DNA of 64,000 nt from Sphingomonas jinjuensis. Its GTDB lineage: Bacteria; Pseudomonadota; Alphaproteobacteria; Sphingomonadales; Sphingomonadaceae. The notes under the pieces were generated by a model. It ran no database searches, was not told where the DNA came from, and saw nothing but the letters and a program-made list of their open reading frames with translations. Each line of letters starts with the position of its first letter. Positions within the stretch are counted from its first letter, which is position 1. Position numbers and translations under genes: made by a program. The DNA is taken from contig NZ_JACIEV010000007.1 in NCBI RefSeq assembly GCF_014197105.1, forward strand, positions 1 through 64,000, written 5' to 3'. Below are positions 17,987 through 26,126 of this stretch, one piece after another.

Positions 17987-18681
17987 GTCTGCGCCGAGCG
18001 GGGGCGGCCACGCACGAAGAAATTGGCGGTCAGCCGGCCTGACCGGGGATCGTCGCTGAAGCTCATGCCGGCCGGGATCATGCCCGAATGGAGCAGGCTG
18101 CCCTGATAGACGATGACCCGGTCGGGCAGCGCCTCAACCGCGTCGATCCGCTCGAAGGAGGGCGTCGAGCCACCGATATAGCCGCTCCAGCCCGCCGCCT
18201 CGCGCTCGGCGGCGGCGATGAAGGCGGCGCGGTTGGCGTCGGTGACCCGGTCGATCCCGGTCGCCCGCTGGCGGTAGAAGGCGGTGCCGCTGTCGTCGGT
18301 GCCGCCGAGATAGTGGAGGATGGCGAGGTAATGGGGGTCGACCGAGTCGAAGTGCGGCATCCGCTGCGGCAGCGCCAGCCGATCGGGCGGCGCGGTGACC
18401 ATCGAAAAGCTGGCGGTGAGCAGATCGAAGCCCTCCAGCGCGAACGTCGCGTTGATCAGCGGCACCAGCCGGCGCAGCAGGTCGCGGCTGTAGCCGGCGG
18501 CGGCGCGGTCGCCATTGCCGATCATCCGCCGCAGGCCGGGATAGGCGTTACCGCGCGCGGGCGGGAACGGGGCGAGCGCGGCGGCGATGTCGATCACGGC
18601 GGGCGCGTTGCCGCTCACGCCTTCCGCGATCAGCAGGCGGCCGCCGCTGTCGCCCACCGATCGGCTGTCGTGTCGCATCAT
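17983..18681 (-). CDS. DUF6445 family protein, 2OG-Fe(II) oxygenase-like
   Basis: The 232-residue protein resembles DUF6445 proteins that often accompany halogenase-TonB receptor loci. I see the arrangement of a 2-oxoglutarate/Fe(II) oxygenase: an HxD pair (His110, Asp112 in MPHFDSVD), a distal His198 in YQGSLLHSG, and Arg216 in GRLTANFFV at the position of the 2OG-binding arginine. A hydroxylase function is therefore inferred but unproven. I chose the ATG at 18681; the frame is open further upstream but the extension is Arg-rich and unlike protein. The gene is convergent with the halogenase and overlaps it by four bases. Confidence 0.7.
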   Translation of the reverse strand: MMRHDSRSVGDSGGRLLIAEGVSGNAPAVIDIAAALAPFPPARGNAYPGLRRMIGNGDRAAAGYSRDLLRRLVPLINATFALEGFDLLTASFSMVTAPPDRLALPQRMPHFDSVDPHYLAILHYLGGTDDSGTAFYRQRATGIDRVTDANRAAFIAAAEREAAGWSGYIGGSTPSFERIDAVEALPDRVIVYQGSLLHSGMIPAGMSFSDDPRSGRLTANFFVRGRPRSAQT

Positions 18682-18739
18682 CGCCGCGATTCTACACCGA
18701 CGGTGCGCGAAGGCGACCCCCACATTCGATCGCGGTCTC

Positions 18740-20197
18740 TTAAGACGCCAGCCTGATCGCATTACGACCCGCCGCCTTCGCCGCATAGAGCGCGGCATCG
18801 GCGCGGCGGGCGAGATCGGCGAACGCTTCGCCGGGAGCGGCGGTCGCGACGCCGATGCTGAGGCTGAGCATTGTGACGTTCGTCTCGTCGATCGCCAGCG
18901 GCCATTGCCGCACGGCGGCAGCGATCCGCTGGGCAACGAGGTTCGCCTGCGCGAGGTCGCTGCCCGGCAGCAGGACCATGAATTCGTCGCCGCCCAGCCG
19001 CCCGATCACATCGTTCGCACGCACCTCGGCATTGAGCAGCCGCGTCAGGTGGCCGAGCGCAAGGTCGCCCGCCTGATGACCCCAGCGATCGTTGATCGTC
19101 TTAAAGTGATCGAGGTCGATCGCGATCAGGCTGACCGGCGGCGCGTCGTCGCGGCGGTGGAAGGCGCGCGCGACCATCTGGTCGAACCCGGCGCGGTTGA
19201 ACAGGCCGGTCAGCGGATCGGTGATGGCCTTTTCCATCATCTCCTTGTCGTGCTCGGCGAGGGCGGCGGTGAGCCGCGCGCGCTCGGTCACCTCCGCGGC
19301 GATCGGCAGCAAGGTGAGCAGGAGAACGCCGATGAACGCCTGGAACAGATGCGCCTGCGCTGCCGGGCCGACCGCGAGCATGGCGATCGGACCATGGGCA
19401 TCGGCCGTGGCGACGCCGCCGATCAGCGCGACGATCACCACCGCCGCCTTGGTCCCCAGCCGACCCAGGCGGAAGGTGACGAGCATGATCGGCGGGAAGA
19501 GGACGAAGAGGAGCGGTCGCTCGGCGACGAAGAAGACGGCGTAGGAGATCATCGCGGTCAGGCCGAGCAACGCCAGCGTCTCGCCGCGCATTGCCCAGGT
19601 CTTGCTGCGGAAGCAGTCGATGAACTCGCCGCGGAAGATGGCGAGGAAGACGGGGGTGAAGACGACGAGTCCAAGCCCGTCGCTGAGCAGCCAGACGAGG
19701 AACGACCGGTCGATCGGCTCGCCGGAAACCAGGAAGGCGGTGGTCGCGCCGATCACGCCGCTGACGCACGGCGCGATCAGGCCTGCCGCGACGATGAACC
19801 GCATGGTACCGCTGGTGGTGAGCAGCAAGCCACCGCTGGGGCACGACCGGCCGATCAACCGAGCGGCGATCGCGACCTCGACGAGGTTTGCGACTGAGTA
19901 CAGCAGCGGTGCCGACACGGTGCCGCGGGTGATATAGTTCGCGACCACATTGCCGACGAACCCGGCGCTGAGGACGGTCAGCCAGCGGGGCTTCTCGTCG
20001 GCCAGCAGCAGCGCCAGCAGGATCGCGTTGGCGGGCCAGATGGTCGCGATGTCGCGGCCGTCGCTAGTGAGGTGGATCGTCGCGGCGGCGGCGACGAAAT
20101 ACAGGGTGGCGGCGACCAGCCAGAGGCGGGTGGTGTCGGCGTCTGGATGGACGGCGGGCTGAAATCGAAACGCCATCTGCAAACGGTTGCGCGTCAA
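18740..20197 (-). CDS. MASE1-type membrane diguanylate cyclase
   Basis: The 485-residue protein has an N-terminal multi-helix membrane sensor of the MASE1 type (about residues 25-300, with IATIWPANAILLALLL and NYITRGTVSAPLLYSVANLVE). A C-terminal GGDEF domain (about 320-485) follows, with the intact active-site signature RLGGDEF and the upstream DPLTGLFNRAGF. It should synthesise cyclic di-GMP at the inner membrane in response to an unknown signal. A second possible start is the Met at residue 8. The region upstream is AT-rich (TTAAATATTAACC near 20213) and may hold its promoter. Confidence 0.9.
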   Translation of the reverse strand: MTRNRLQMAFRFQPAVHPDADTTRLWLVAATLYFVAAAATIHLTSDGRDIATIWPANAILLALLLADEKPRWLTVLSAGFVGNVVANYITRGTVSAPLLYSVANLVEVAIAARLIGRSCPSGGLLLTTSGTMRFIVAAGLIAPCVSGVIGATTAFLVSGEPIDRSFLVWLLSDGLGLVVFTPVFLAIFRGEFIDCFRSKTWAMRGETLALLGLTAMISYAVFFVAERPLLFVLFPPIMLVTFRLGRLGTKAAVVIVALIGGVATADAHGPIAMLAVGPAAQAHLFQAFIGVLLLTLLPIAAEVTERARLTAALAEHDKEMMEKAITDPLTGLFNRAGFDQMVARAFHRRDDAPPVSLIAIDLDHFKTINDRWGHQAGDLALGHLTRLLNAEVRANDVIGRLGGDEFMVLLPGSDLAQANLVAQRIAAAVRQWPLAIDETNVTMLSLSIGVATAAPGEAFADLARRADAALYAAKAAGRNAIRLAS

Positions 20198-20329
20198 TGG
20201 TTAACAAAAGCTTAAATATTAACCTAAGTAATTGTCCTACAATAGCTTGTGGCGATGCGGATGGAGGGTCCGCGGGTCCGCGCGATCGAGCGACTGCCGT
20301 TGGCGCGCCGGTCGTGTTATGGACGGATC

Positions 20330-20554
20330 ATGCCCGATATCGACACCCTGGCCAAGGCCATCGCCCACGTCCGCGACTTCCGTACGAGCCTGTACGACGG
20401 CGACGAGATCGACGAGGCGAGCGGGCTGAGTGCCGCCGACCTCGACATTGTGATCGCCGCGGCGGAGCGGCAATTGCAGTCGGAGACGTCGGCGGGATCG
20501 GATCTGACGCCGGGTGGCAGCTTGACCGTCGACGACCTGGGCGATGTCGCCTGA
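20330..20554 (+). CDS. Small acidic protein of unknown function
   Basis: The 74-residue product begins MPDIDTLAKAIAHVRDF and is acidic, with a helical-looking N-terminal half and a flexible C-terminus. I chose the ATG at 20330 because the longer frame back to 20249 adds an Arg-rich stretch unlike protein. The ribosome binding site is weak (GGACGG). It is convergent with the next gene, leaving only an 18-bp gap. I do not recognise the family. Confidence 0.5.
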   Translation: MPDIDTLAKAIAHVRDFRTSLYDGDEIDEASGLSAADLDIVIAAAERQLQSETSAGSDLTPGGSLTVDDLGDVA

Positions 20555-20572
20555 TCGCCGGGCCGCGTACCG

Positions 20573-20827
20573 TCAGTGCCGCGGACGCTGGCCGACGAAG
20601 CTGCTGAGCGACACGGTGACCAGGCAGAGCTTCCACTCGCCGGTCTCCAAATCCTCGACCCGTAGCTGGGTGGTACGCCGGCCGGGGCAGTTCTCCAGCG
20701 CGATCAACGCCATGGTTGCGGCGTCCAGCAGGTTTTCCCGCACCGCCCCTTCCAGGCTGTCGCGATCGACCTCGACGCCCGAAACGAGCTGATCGCCATC
20801 GTCGAGCGTCACGCTGTATCTGCCCAT
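20573..20827 (-). CDS. Small conserved-looking protein, unknown function
   Basis: The 84-residue protein starts MGRYSVTLDDGDQLVSGVEV and has an alpha/beta pattern. A beta-hairpin-like start, a helix with DAATMALIAL, and a final strand WKLCLVTVSLSS give it a compact-domain look. A resemblance to the DUF6894 type of small proteins is possible but weak. No functional motif is visible. Confidence 0.55.
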   Translation of the reverse strand: MGRYSVTLDDGDQLVSGVEVDRDSLEGAVRENLLDAATMALIALENCPGRRTTQLRVEDLETGEWKLCLVTVSLSSFVGQRPRH

Positions 20828-20939
20828 GGATCGGTCCTATCCACGCGTCGGGGCGAGTCCAGCGGCAGTTGCGCGAAATAGCGCAAGGTATCCGTTTCGG
20901 ATGAGATATTTGGCGCCGCCGCCGGTCGCCGCGCGTGGT

Positions 20940-21131
20940 TCAGCTGGGCTGCGCCTCGCTCTCGTCGATCTCTGGGCCTTCTTGCGTCGGGACCGGATCG
21001 GCGTCGTCGGCGGCCTCGTCCGTCGCGTGGTCGAACGCGTTCTGCTCGTCCGCCACGCCCGAGCCGGTCGGCTGGTTGGCGAGGTCGGCGAAGCTGTCGG
21101 GCTCGTGCTTCGTGCCGCGGTCGTCGGTCAT
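20940..21131 (-). CDS. Small acidic, probably disordered protein
   Basis: The 63-residue product is almost entirely polar and acidic (many Asp, Glu, Gln, Pro) with no hydrophobic core, signal peptide or motif. GGAG lies a few bases upstream of the ATG at 21131. Such short acidic proteins are common orphan genes in Sphingomonas. No function can be assigned. Confidence 0.55.
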   Translation of the reverse strand: MTDDRGTKHEPDSFADLANQPTGSGVADEQNAFDHATDEAADDADPVPTQEGPEIDESEAQPS

Positions 21132-21221
21132 GCTCGGTGCTCCATCTCCACCCCGCGGGGGCGCGGAGCCTGTCGATAACGACGCGGTGCGACGCCCCGT
21201 TCCCGTTCCCCTCGGCGGCGA

Positions 21222-21254
21222 GGCCCCCCTCCGCCCTGCGGGCCGAAGGGGGCC
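21222..21254 (-). terminator. Strong GC hairpin after the polyproline protein gene
   Basis: GGCCCCC at 222-228 pairs with GGGGGCC at 248-254 of the 21-kb block, with an inner stem CCGCCCTGCGG. It lies just downstream of the minus-strand gene at 21269, so it could stop its transcripts. There is no T tract, so it may instead be a dispersed repeat. Confidence 0.35.
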
Positions 21255-21268
21255 GGCACGACGTGGCG

Positions 21269-21907
21269 TCAGCGGTTGGCCGGCGCCGGGGCGGCGAGCG
21301 GCGGGGCGACCGTGCCCTGGGGCGGGGGCGGCGGTGCTCCGGCGCCGGGCGGGGGCGGGGGCGGTGCGCCCGGGCCACCCGGCGGCGGCGGCGGGGGAGC
21401 GCCCGCTCCCGGGGGCGGCGGGGGCGGAGCGCCGGCGCCGGGCGGCGGGGGCGGCGGTGCGCCCGCACCGGGCGGCGGCGGGGGCGGCGGGGCGCCGGCG
21501 CCGTGGTGCGGCGGACGCGGACCGACTTCCTGCACGCCGCCGGCCTGGTCAACCAGGAAGCGGGCACGAAGCTGGCCGTCGTTGTAGCGACCCTGGACCA
21601 GCACCGGTGCGCCTGCGGTCAGCGTCGGCGCGTCGCGACCCGCGTCGACCAGCGTCTTGCCGCTGCGATCCTCGATCACGAAGCGATCGCCATAGACCGC
21701 CGCCACCCGGCCGCGAACGGTGACGATGCCGCTAGTCGACGGCAGCTTGGCGACCGCGGTGGGGATGGTGGGGGCCATCTCGACGCTGGGCCGGGTCATC
21801 GAGACCGCGCCCGCGCCGCCCGCCGCACCGATCGCCAGCAGCGCCGCGGCGCCGAGGCCGAGCCGCTGCTTGCCGGTCAGATGGGGAATGCTGTGCCTAT
21901 TCATCAT
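21269..21907 (-). CDS. Exported OB-fold-like protein with polyproline repeats
   Basis: The 212-residue protein has one N-terminal membrane anchor or signal segment (about residues 14-34, LGLGAAALLAIGAAGGAGAV). A small beta-barrel-like domain at about 55-110 follows (TVRGRVAAVYGDRFVIED, APVLVQGRYNDGQLRARF), reminiscent of the bacterial OB-fold/DUF5666 type. The tail from about 120 contains about six decapeptide units of the form GAGAPPPPPP. Translation of such proline runs normally depends on EF-P. AGGAG lies 5 bp upstream of the first of two adjacent ATG codons. It is divergent from a response regulator gene and may be controlled by it. Confidence 0.7.
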   Translation of the reverse strand: MMNRHSIPHLTGKQRLGLGAAALLAIGAAGGAGAVSMTRPSVEMAPTIPTAVAKLPSTSGIVTVRGRVAAVYGDRFVIEDRSGKTLVDAGRDAPTLTAGAPVLVQGRYNDGQLRARFLVDQAGGVQEVGPRPPHHGAGAPPPPPPPGAGAPPPPPPGAGAPPPPPPGAGAPPPPPPGGPGAPPPPPPGAGAPPPPPQGTVAPPLAAPAPANR

Positions 21908-21963
21908 GTCATCTCCTGCTTGGGATGACGGTGATGTACGCCGGGGCACGGCCACCCCCGCTG

Positions 21964-21986
21964 AACCGAACCGTTCAGTTTCGGTT
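21964..21986. promoter_or_regulatory. Inverted repeat in divergent promoter (possible OmpR-type site)
   Basis: AACCGAA and TTCGGTT form a perfect 7-bp inverted repeat with a 9-bp spacer. It sits 28-50 bp upstream of the response-regulator ATG and between two divergent genes. Such a position suits an operator for autoregulation by the two-component system. No binding data are implied. Confidence 0.4.
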
Positions 21987-22013
21987 TAAGCCGCGAACAT
22001 AGGACATGTCGCC

Positions 22014-22676
22014 ATGCGCATCCTGCTGGTCGAGGACGACCGCGATCTCGGCCCCCGCATCGCCCGCGCGCTGCGCGACGAGCATTTCGCCGTCGACGTG
22101 GCGACGAACGGCGTCGACGCGCAGCATCTGGGCGAAACCGAGCAATATGACGCCGCGGTGCTCGACCTGGGCCTTCCCGACATCGACGGCATCGGCGTGC
22201 TGAAGGCGTGGCGCGCGGCGGGGCGCGAATTGCCGGTGCTGGTACTGACCGCGCGCGACGGCTGGTCGGACAAGGTAGCGGGGTTCAAGGCGGGCGCCGA
22301 CGATTACGTCCTGAAGCCGTTCCGCGTCGAGGAGCTGGTGATGCGGCTGCGCGCGCTCGTCCGTCGTGCGGCGGGGCACGGCCAGCCGCGACTCGAATGC
22401 GGGCCGCTGTCGTTCGATGCGCAGACCGGCGCGTTCGAGCTCGACGGGCTGGCGCTGAAGCTGACCGCGTTCGAATGGCGCGTGCTGTCGCAGCTGATGC
22501 TCCGTCGCAACACGGTGATCGAGCGGCTCGACCTGCTCGAACGCGTGTACGAGGGCGATGCCGACGTCGATTCGAATAGCCTGGAGGTGATCGTCGGGCG
22601 ACTGCGCAAGAAGATCGGCGCGACGATGATCGAGACGGTGCGCGGCCGCGGCTATCGGCTGGCGTGCGGCGGATGA
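22014..22676 (+). CDS. OmpR/PhoB-family response regulator
   Basis: The 220-residue protein has an N-terminal receiver domain with the acidic pocket Glu7-Asp8-Asp9, the phosphoacceptor Asp51 in AAVLDLGLPD, the conserved Thr in LVLTARD and Lys in DDYVLKPF. A C-terminal winged-helix DNA-binding domain (about 125-218) ends with the family-typical ETVRGRGYRL. It overlaps the sensor kinase gene downstream and is divergent from the polyproline protein, which may be its target. Confidence 0.95.
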   Translation: MRILLVEDDRDLGPRIARALRDEHFAVDVATNGVDAQHLGETEQYDAAVLDLGLPDIDGIGVLKAWRAAGRELPVLVLTARDGWSDKVAGFKAGADDYVLKPFRVEELVMRLRALVRRAAGHGQPRLECGPLSFDAQTGAFELDGLALKLTAFEWRVLSQLMLRRNTVIERLDLLERVYEGDADVDSNSLEVIVGRLRKKIGATMIETVRGRGYRLACGG

Positions 22677-24007
22677 TGCCGCGCTGGCTGCCCCGATCGC
22701 TTCGCGGGCGGATGCTGCTGGTGTCGAGCATCGCGACGCTGGTCGCGCTGGCCATCGCGGGCGCGGTGATCGCTGGGTTGCTCGGACGGTTCGTGATCGA
22801 GGGGCTCGACCGGCGGCTCGATGCCGAGGTGGCGCTGCTCGCCAGTACCGTCGACACCGATGGCCGGGTCGACCGCGCCCGGCTGGCGCAGCGGATCGGC
22901 GGGTTCGAGGTGGGCCGCGGCTGGCGCTGGCGGATCGAGGGGCCCGACGGCGCTATCGGGTCGAACGACTTTCCCCGGCCGGCGGCGGGCCCACCGGCGC
23001 CGCCCGCGCCGCCGGGGGCCGAGCGGCCGGCCCCCCCGCTCGCCGGGCCGCAACCGTGGGACGGCGAGGCAGACGACGGCGAGCGGCTGCATGCGCGGCA
23101 ACTGGTGATCGAGACGCGGCGCGGATCGGTGACGCTGACTGCCGCGGCGCCGCGGGGCGTCGTGCGGCGGCCGATCGTCGAGGCGCTGACGCCGCTGCTG
23201 CTCGCGCTGGCGGGGCTGGGTGCGCTGCTGACGATCGCGCTGCTCGTCCAGCTGCGCGTGGCGCTGCGGCCGGTGCGGCGGCTGCACGACGAGGTCGCCG
23301 CGATCCGTGCCGGGCAACTCGCGCGCGTCGACGAGGACCAGCCCGACGAACTCCGCCCGCTCGCCGCCGAGCTGAATGCACTCGCCGCCGACAATGAGGC
23401 GGCGCTGGCGACCGCGCGCGGCAGCGCGGCGAACCTCGCCCATGCGCTGAAGACGCCGGTGGCGGCGCTGGCGCTCGATCTCGCTGGCCAGTCAGGCCCG
23501 GCAAGCCAGGTCGCGCGCATCGACCGGACCATCCGCCACCATCTCGCCCGCGCGCGCACCGCCGCGATCAACCGGCGCAGCGCGACGCCGCTTCTCCCCG
23601 CTGCCAGCGATCTTGCCGACGCGATCCGGCGGCTGCACGACGGGGTGGCGATCGCGGTGGCGGTGCCGCAAGGGCTGGCGGTCGCAATCGATCCGCAGGA
23701 CCTCGACGAGTTGCTCGGCAACCTGGTCGACAATGCAGCGCGCCATGCCGCCGGTCGCGTATCCGTGAGCGCCAGGGGCGAAGGGCGAATGGTCCACATC
23801 GAGGTCGCCGACGACGGCCCAGGCATTCCTGCCGCCGATCGCGCGCGAATGACGCAGCCCGGCACCCGGCTCGACCAGCGCGGCGACGGGCATGGCTTCG
23901 GGCTGTCGATCGTCGCCGAACTCGCCGCACTCTACGGCGGCGCCCTGACGCTCGGCGAGGCGCCAGAGGGCGGCCTTCTCGTCACGCTGATGCTGCCCGC
24001 GGCCTGA
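22673..24007 (+). CDS. Two-component sensor histidine kinase
   Basis: The 444-residue kinase has a first membrane helix at about 16-38, a periplasmic region with a proline-rich stretch (PAPPAPPGAERPAPP), a second membrane helix (about 165-190) and a HAMP-like linker. The H box is NLAHALKTPVAALAL, the N box ELLGNLVDNAARHA, and the ATP lid motifs are DDGPGIP and GHGFGLSIV. The layout resembles PhoQ-type kinases. An ATG overlaps the stop of the regulator gene; a GTG at 22664 is an alternative start. It should phosphorylate the regulator encoded just upstream. Confidence 0.93.
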   Translation: MMPRWLPRSLRGRMLLVSSIATLVALAIAGAVIAGLLGRFVIEGLDRRLDAEVALLASTVDTDGRVDRARLAQRIGGFEVGRGWRWRIEGPDGAIGSNDFPRPAAGPPAPPAPPGAERPAPPLAGPQPWDGEADDGERLHARQLVIETRRGSVTLTAAAPRGVVRRPIVEALTPLLLALAGLGALLTIALLVQLRVALRPVRRLHDEVAAIRAGQLARVDEDQPDELRPLAAELNALAADNEAALATARGSAANLAHALKTPVAALALDLAGQSGPASQVARIDRTIRHHLARARTAAINRRSATPLLPAASDLADAIRRLHDGVAIAVAVPQGLAVAIDPQDLDELLGNLVDNAARHAAGRVSVSARGEGRMVHIEVADDGPGIPAADRARMTQPGTRLDQRGDGHGFGLSIVAELAALYGGALTLGEAPEGGLLVTLMLPAA

Positions 24008-24062
24008 TCTGCGGCAACCCCGAACGCCCGAGCCGCGTTGGCGCTGCCAGCAGGAGGACCCG

Positions 24063-24413
24063 ATGGCCAAGGACGACGATCACGCACAGATCTACGACGA
24101 CTTCAAGGAAGCGGTGAACATGAGCCCCGCCGAGCTGGAAAAATGGCTCGACACCGACGACAGCAGGCAGGTCGGCTGGAAGGGCGAGGACGGCAAGGGT
24201 TCGGGCGAGAGCGTCGGCCATCATGAGGGCGCGCGCATCGTCGAGATCAAGCGCAAGAAGAAGTCCGACCTGACCGACGACGACTATGCCGACATGAAGA
24301 AGGTCGCCGCCTATGTGAAGCGCCACCTGGCCCAGGGCGGCCCGGCGAAGGACAAGGAGCACAGCAAGTGGCGATACTCGCTGATGAACTGGGGGCATGA
24401 TCCGCTGAAATAG
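24063..24413 (+). CDS. DUF3140 domain protein
   Basis: The 116-residue charged protein matches DUF3140 by length and by the order of its segments: EAVNMSPAELEKWL, ESVGHHEGARIVEI, MKKVAAYVKRHLAQ and the highly characteristic end WRYSLMNWGHDPLK. The role of the family is unknown; members are often found in stress-related or plasmid settings. AGGAGG is placed well ahead of the ATG. The last four codons and the stop take part in a perfect hairpin shared with the convergent fucosidase gene. Confidence 0.9.
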   Translation: MAKDDDHAQIYDDFKEAVNMSPAELEKWLDTDDSRQVGWKGEDGKGSGESVGHHEGARIVEIKRKKKSDLTDDDYADMKKVAAYVKRHLAQGGPAKDKEHSKWRYSLMNWGHDPLK

Positions 24414-24419
24414 CGGATC
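24399..24419. terminator. Perfect hairpin over two convergent stop codons
   Basis: GATCCGCT and AGCGGATC form an 8-bp perfect stem with the loop GAAAT. The stem includes the end of the DUF3140 coding sequence and its TAG stop, and it reaches into the TGA of the convergent fucosidase gene. It could act as a bidirectional terminator or mRNA 3'-end stabiliser. It lacks a T tract. Confidence 0.5.
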
Positions 24420-26049
24420 AGACCAAGCCGTCGCCCTCGATACGGACGCCGACGCCGATGTCGTTGCGAAAGGCCGCGGGCAACGTCACCTCAAGCGCAT
24501 CGGCGGTACGGCGGAAGGCGAGGGGGGAAGCGTCGCCCGGAATCGTCACTCGCCGCACCACGCCGATGCGCGCCAGCACCGGGAAGCGCGCGATGCCGTC
24601 GCCGGGCCAGCCCAGCGTGAACGCGCCGACGGCTGCGCCTTGCCGGACGTAGCGCACGTCGGCGGGCGTATAATGCGTGTCCTGCCCACCCTCGGCGAAT
24701 TGGCCACCCTTGGACGCCGTCGGTCCCTCGCCCAGGATGCGCCACGGGCGCGAGCCAGACAGGAGGTCGCCGTAGCGCCCCATCCAGGCCGCGATCGCCT
24801 CGACGATCGCCTCTTCCTTGTCGTCGATCGTGCCGTCGCCGCGCATGGGGACCGACAGCATCATGTTACCGTTCTTGGCGACGACGTCGCACAAGGTATG
24901 GATGATCTTGCGCGGCGTCTTGTAGCCGTCGCGCGCATAGAGATCGCGGTCATAGTGCCAGTTGCCGAGGCATGTCTCGGTCTGGAAGGGATAGGCCTGG
25001 ATGCTGTCGTGCGTGCCGCGCTCGACGACGTCGACGATGCCCGGCCGCCGCTCCGGCGGTGTCGCCTTGGCGGTGACGACGGCCTGGAGGTCGCCGCCGT
25101 TCCAGCGCATCGACTGGTTATAGGCATAGGCCGCCATGTCGAGCCCCGCCTGGCCGAGCGGCAGTGTCTGGTTGTCGAAATAGACCATGTCGGGGCGGTA
25201 GCGGTCGATCAGCTCGCGGCAGCGCGCGGTCCAGAGCCGGACGAAGCCGGGATTGCCGGCGGGCGGCGCTTCGTTCCAGATCCGGTCGTTCGCCTCGTGC
25301 CAGGCGTTCGCGGCGGCGATCGAGGTGAGGCCGGCGGGCATCGGCATCGTCGCGCCGGTATAGAGCGTCTGCGGATCAAGGCCTTCCCACCACTGGCCGA
25401 CGCTCTTGGCCCGCGTCAGCGTCGCCGCGTCGTAGCGCTCGCCGGCGCGGGGGCCTTCGGGATCATAACCATAGGCCGGTTGATACCAGTGCCAGGCATG
25501 CGCCGAATGATTCGATACCGCGAAGCGCATCCCCGCCGCGCGGGCGGCGCGTTCCCATTCGCCGACGATGTCGCGCTTCGGGCCGATCCGCGTCGCGTTC
25601 CACGGGTGGTGGCTCGACGCATAGCTGTCGAAATTGTCATGATGATTGGCGAGCGCCATGAAATAGCGGGCGCCGGCCCGCTTGTAGAGCGCGATCAGCC
25701 GCTCAGGGTCCCAACGCGCGGCGGTCCAGCGCGGATACATCTGCATGAAGCCGGTGTCGGCGGGGTGTCCGTAATGCTTCAGATGGTGCGCATAGGCGCG
25801 ACTGCCCGGCAGATACATCTCGCGTGCATACCAGTCGCCGGCCTCCGGCACGCATTGCGCAGACCAATGGGCCCAGATGCCGAACTTGGCGTCACGAAAC
25901 CATTCGGGTGCGCGATAGCCGGCGACCAGCGACGACCAGCTCGGTTGAAATGCGGCCGGCGCGGCGCGAGCGCCAACTCTGGCGGCAACAAGCGACGCGC
26001 CGGCAGTCGCAGCGGCGTGTGACAGAAAGGTTCGCCGATCGATCGTCAT
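24418..26049 (-). CDS. Alpha-L-fucosidase, GH29 family, Tat-exported
   Basis: The 543-residue protein starts with a twin-arginine signal (MTIDRRTFLSHAAATAG). Its catalytic TIM-barrel is of GH29 type, with FGIWAHWSAQ, YFMALANHHDNFD, FAVSNHSAHAW and the nucleophile-bearing DMVYFDN. A C-terminal beta-sandwich region follows. GH29 enzymes remove alpha-linked fucose by a retaining mechanism. No receptor or fucose-catabolism gene adjoins it, so the natural substrate is unclear. It is convergent with the DUF3140 gene with only four bases between coding regions. Confidence 0.88.
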   Translation of the reverse strand: MTIDRRTFLSHAAATAGASLVAARVGARAAPAAFQPSWSSLVAGYRAPEWFRDAKFGIWAHWSAQCVPEAGDWYAREMYLPGSRAYAHHLKHYGHPADTGFMQMYPRWTAARWDPERLIALYKRAGARYFMALANHHDNFDSYASSHHPWNATRIGPKRDIVGEWERAARAAGMRFAVSNHSAHAWHWYQPAYGYDPEGPRAGERYDAATLTRAKSVGQWWEGLDPQTLYTGATMPMPAGLTSIAAANAWHEANDRIWNEAPPAGNPGFVRLWTARCRELIDRYRPDMVYFDNQTLPLGQAGLDMAAYAYNQSMRWNGGDLQAVVTAKATPPERRPGIVDVVERGTHDSIQAYPFQTETCLGNWHYDRDLYARDGYKTPRKIIHTLCDVVAKNGNMMLSVPMRGDGTIDDKEEAIVEAIAAWMGRYGDLLSGSRPWRILGEGPTASKGGQFAEGGQDTHYTPADVRYVRQGAAVGAFTLGWPGDGIARFPVLARIGVVRRVTIPGDASPLAFRRTADALEVTLPAAFRNDIGVGVRIEGDGLV

Positions 26050-26126
26050 GCTTCGCTCCCCGGCCGGACAACCGAGACGCTAAATCGAACAAGACCGCTT
26101 TCATATAAGAAACTTCGCTTCGTGCC

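Noticed and set aside
21309-21510. Tandem repeats that could be mistaken for a CRISPR array
   Set aside because: The repeats are in frame and encode GAGAPPPPPP units of the polyproline protein, with no spacers.
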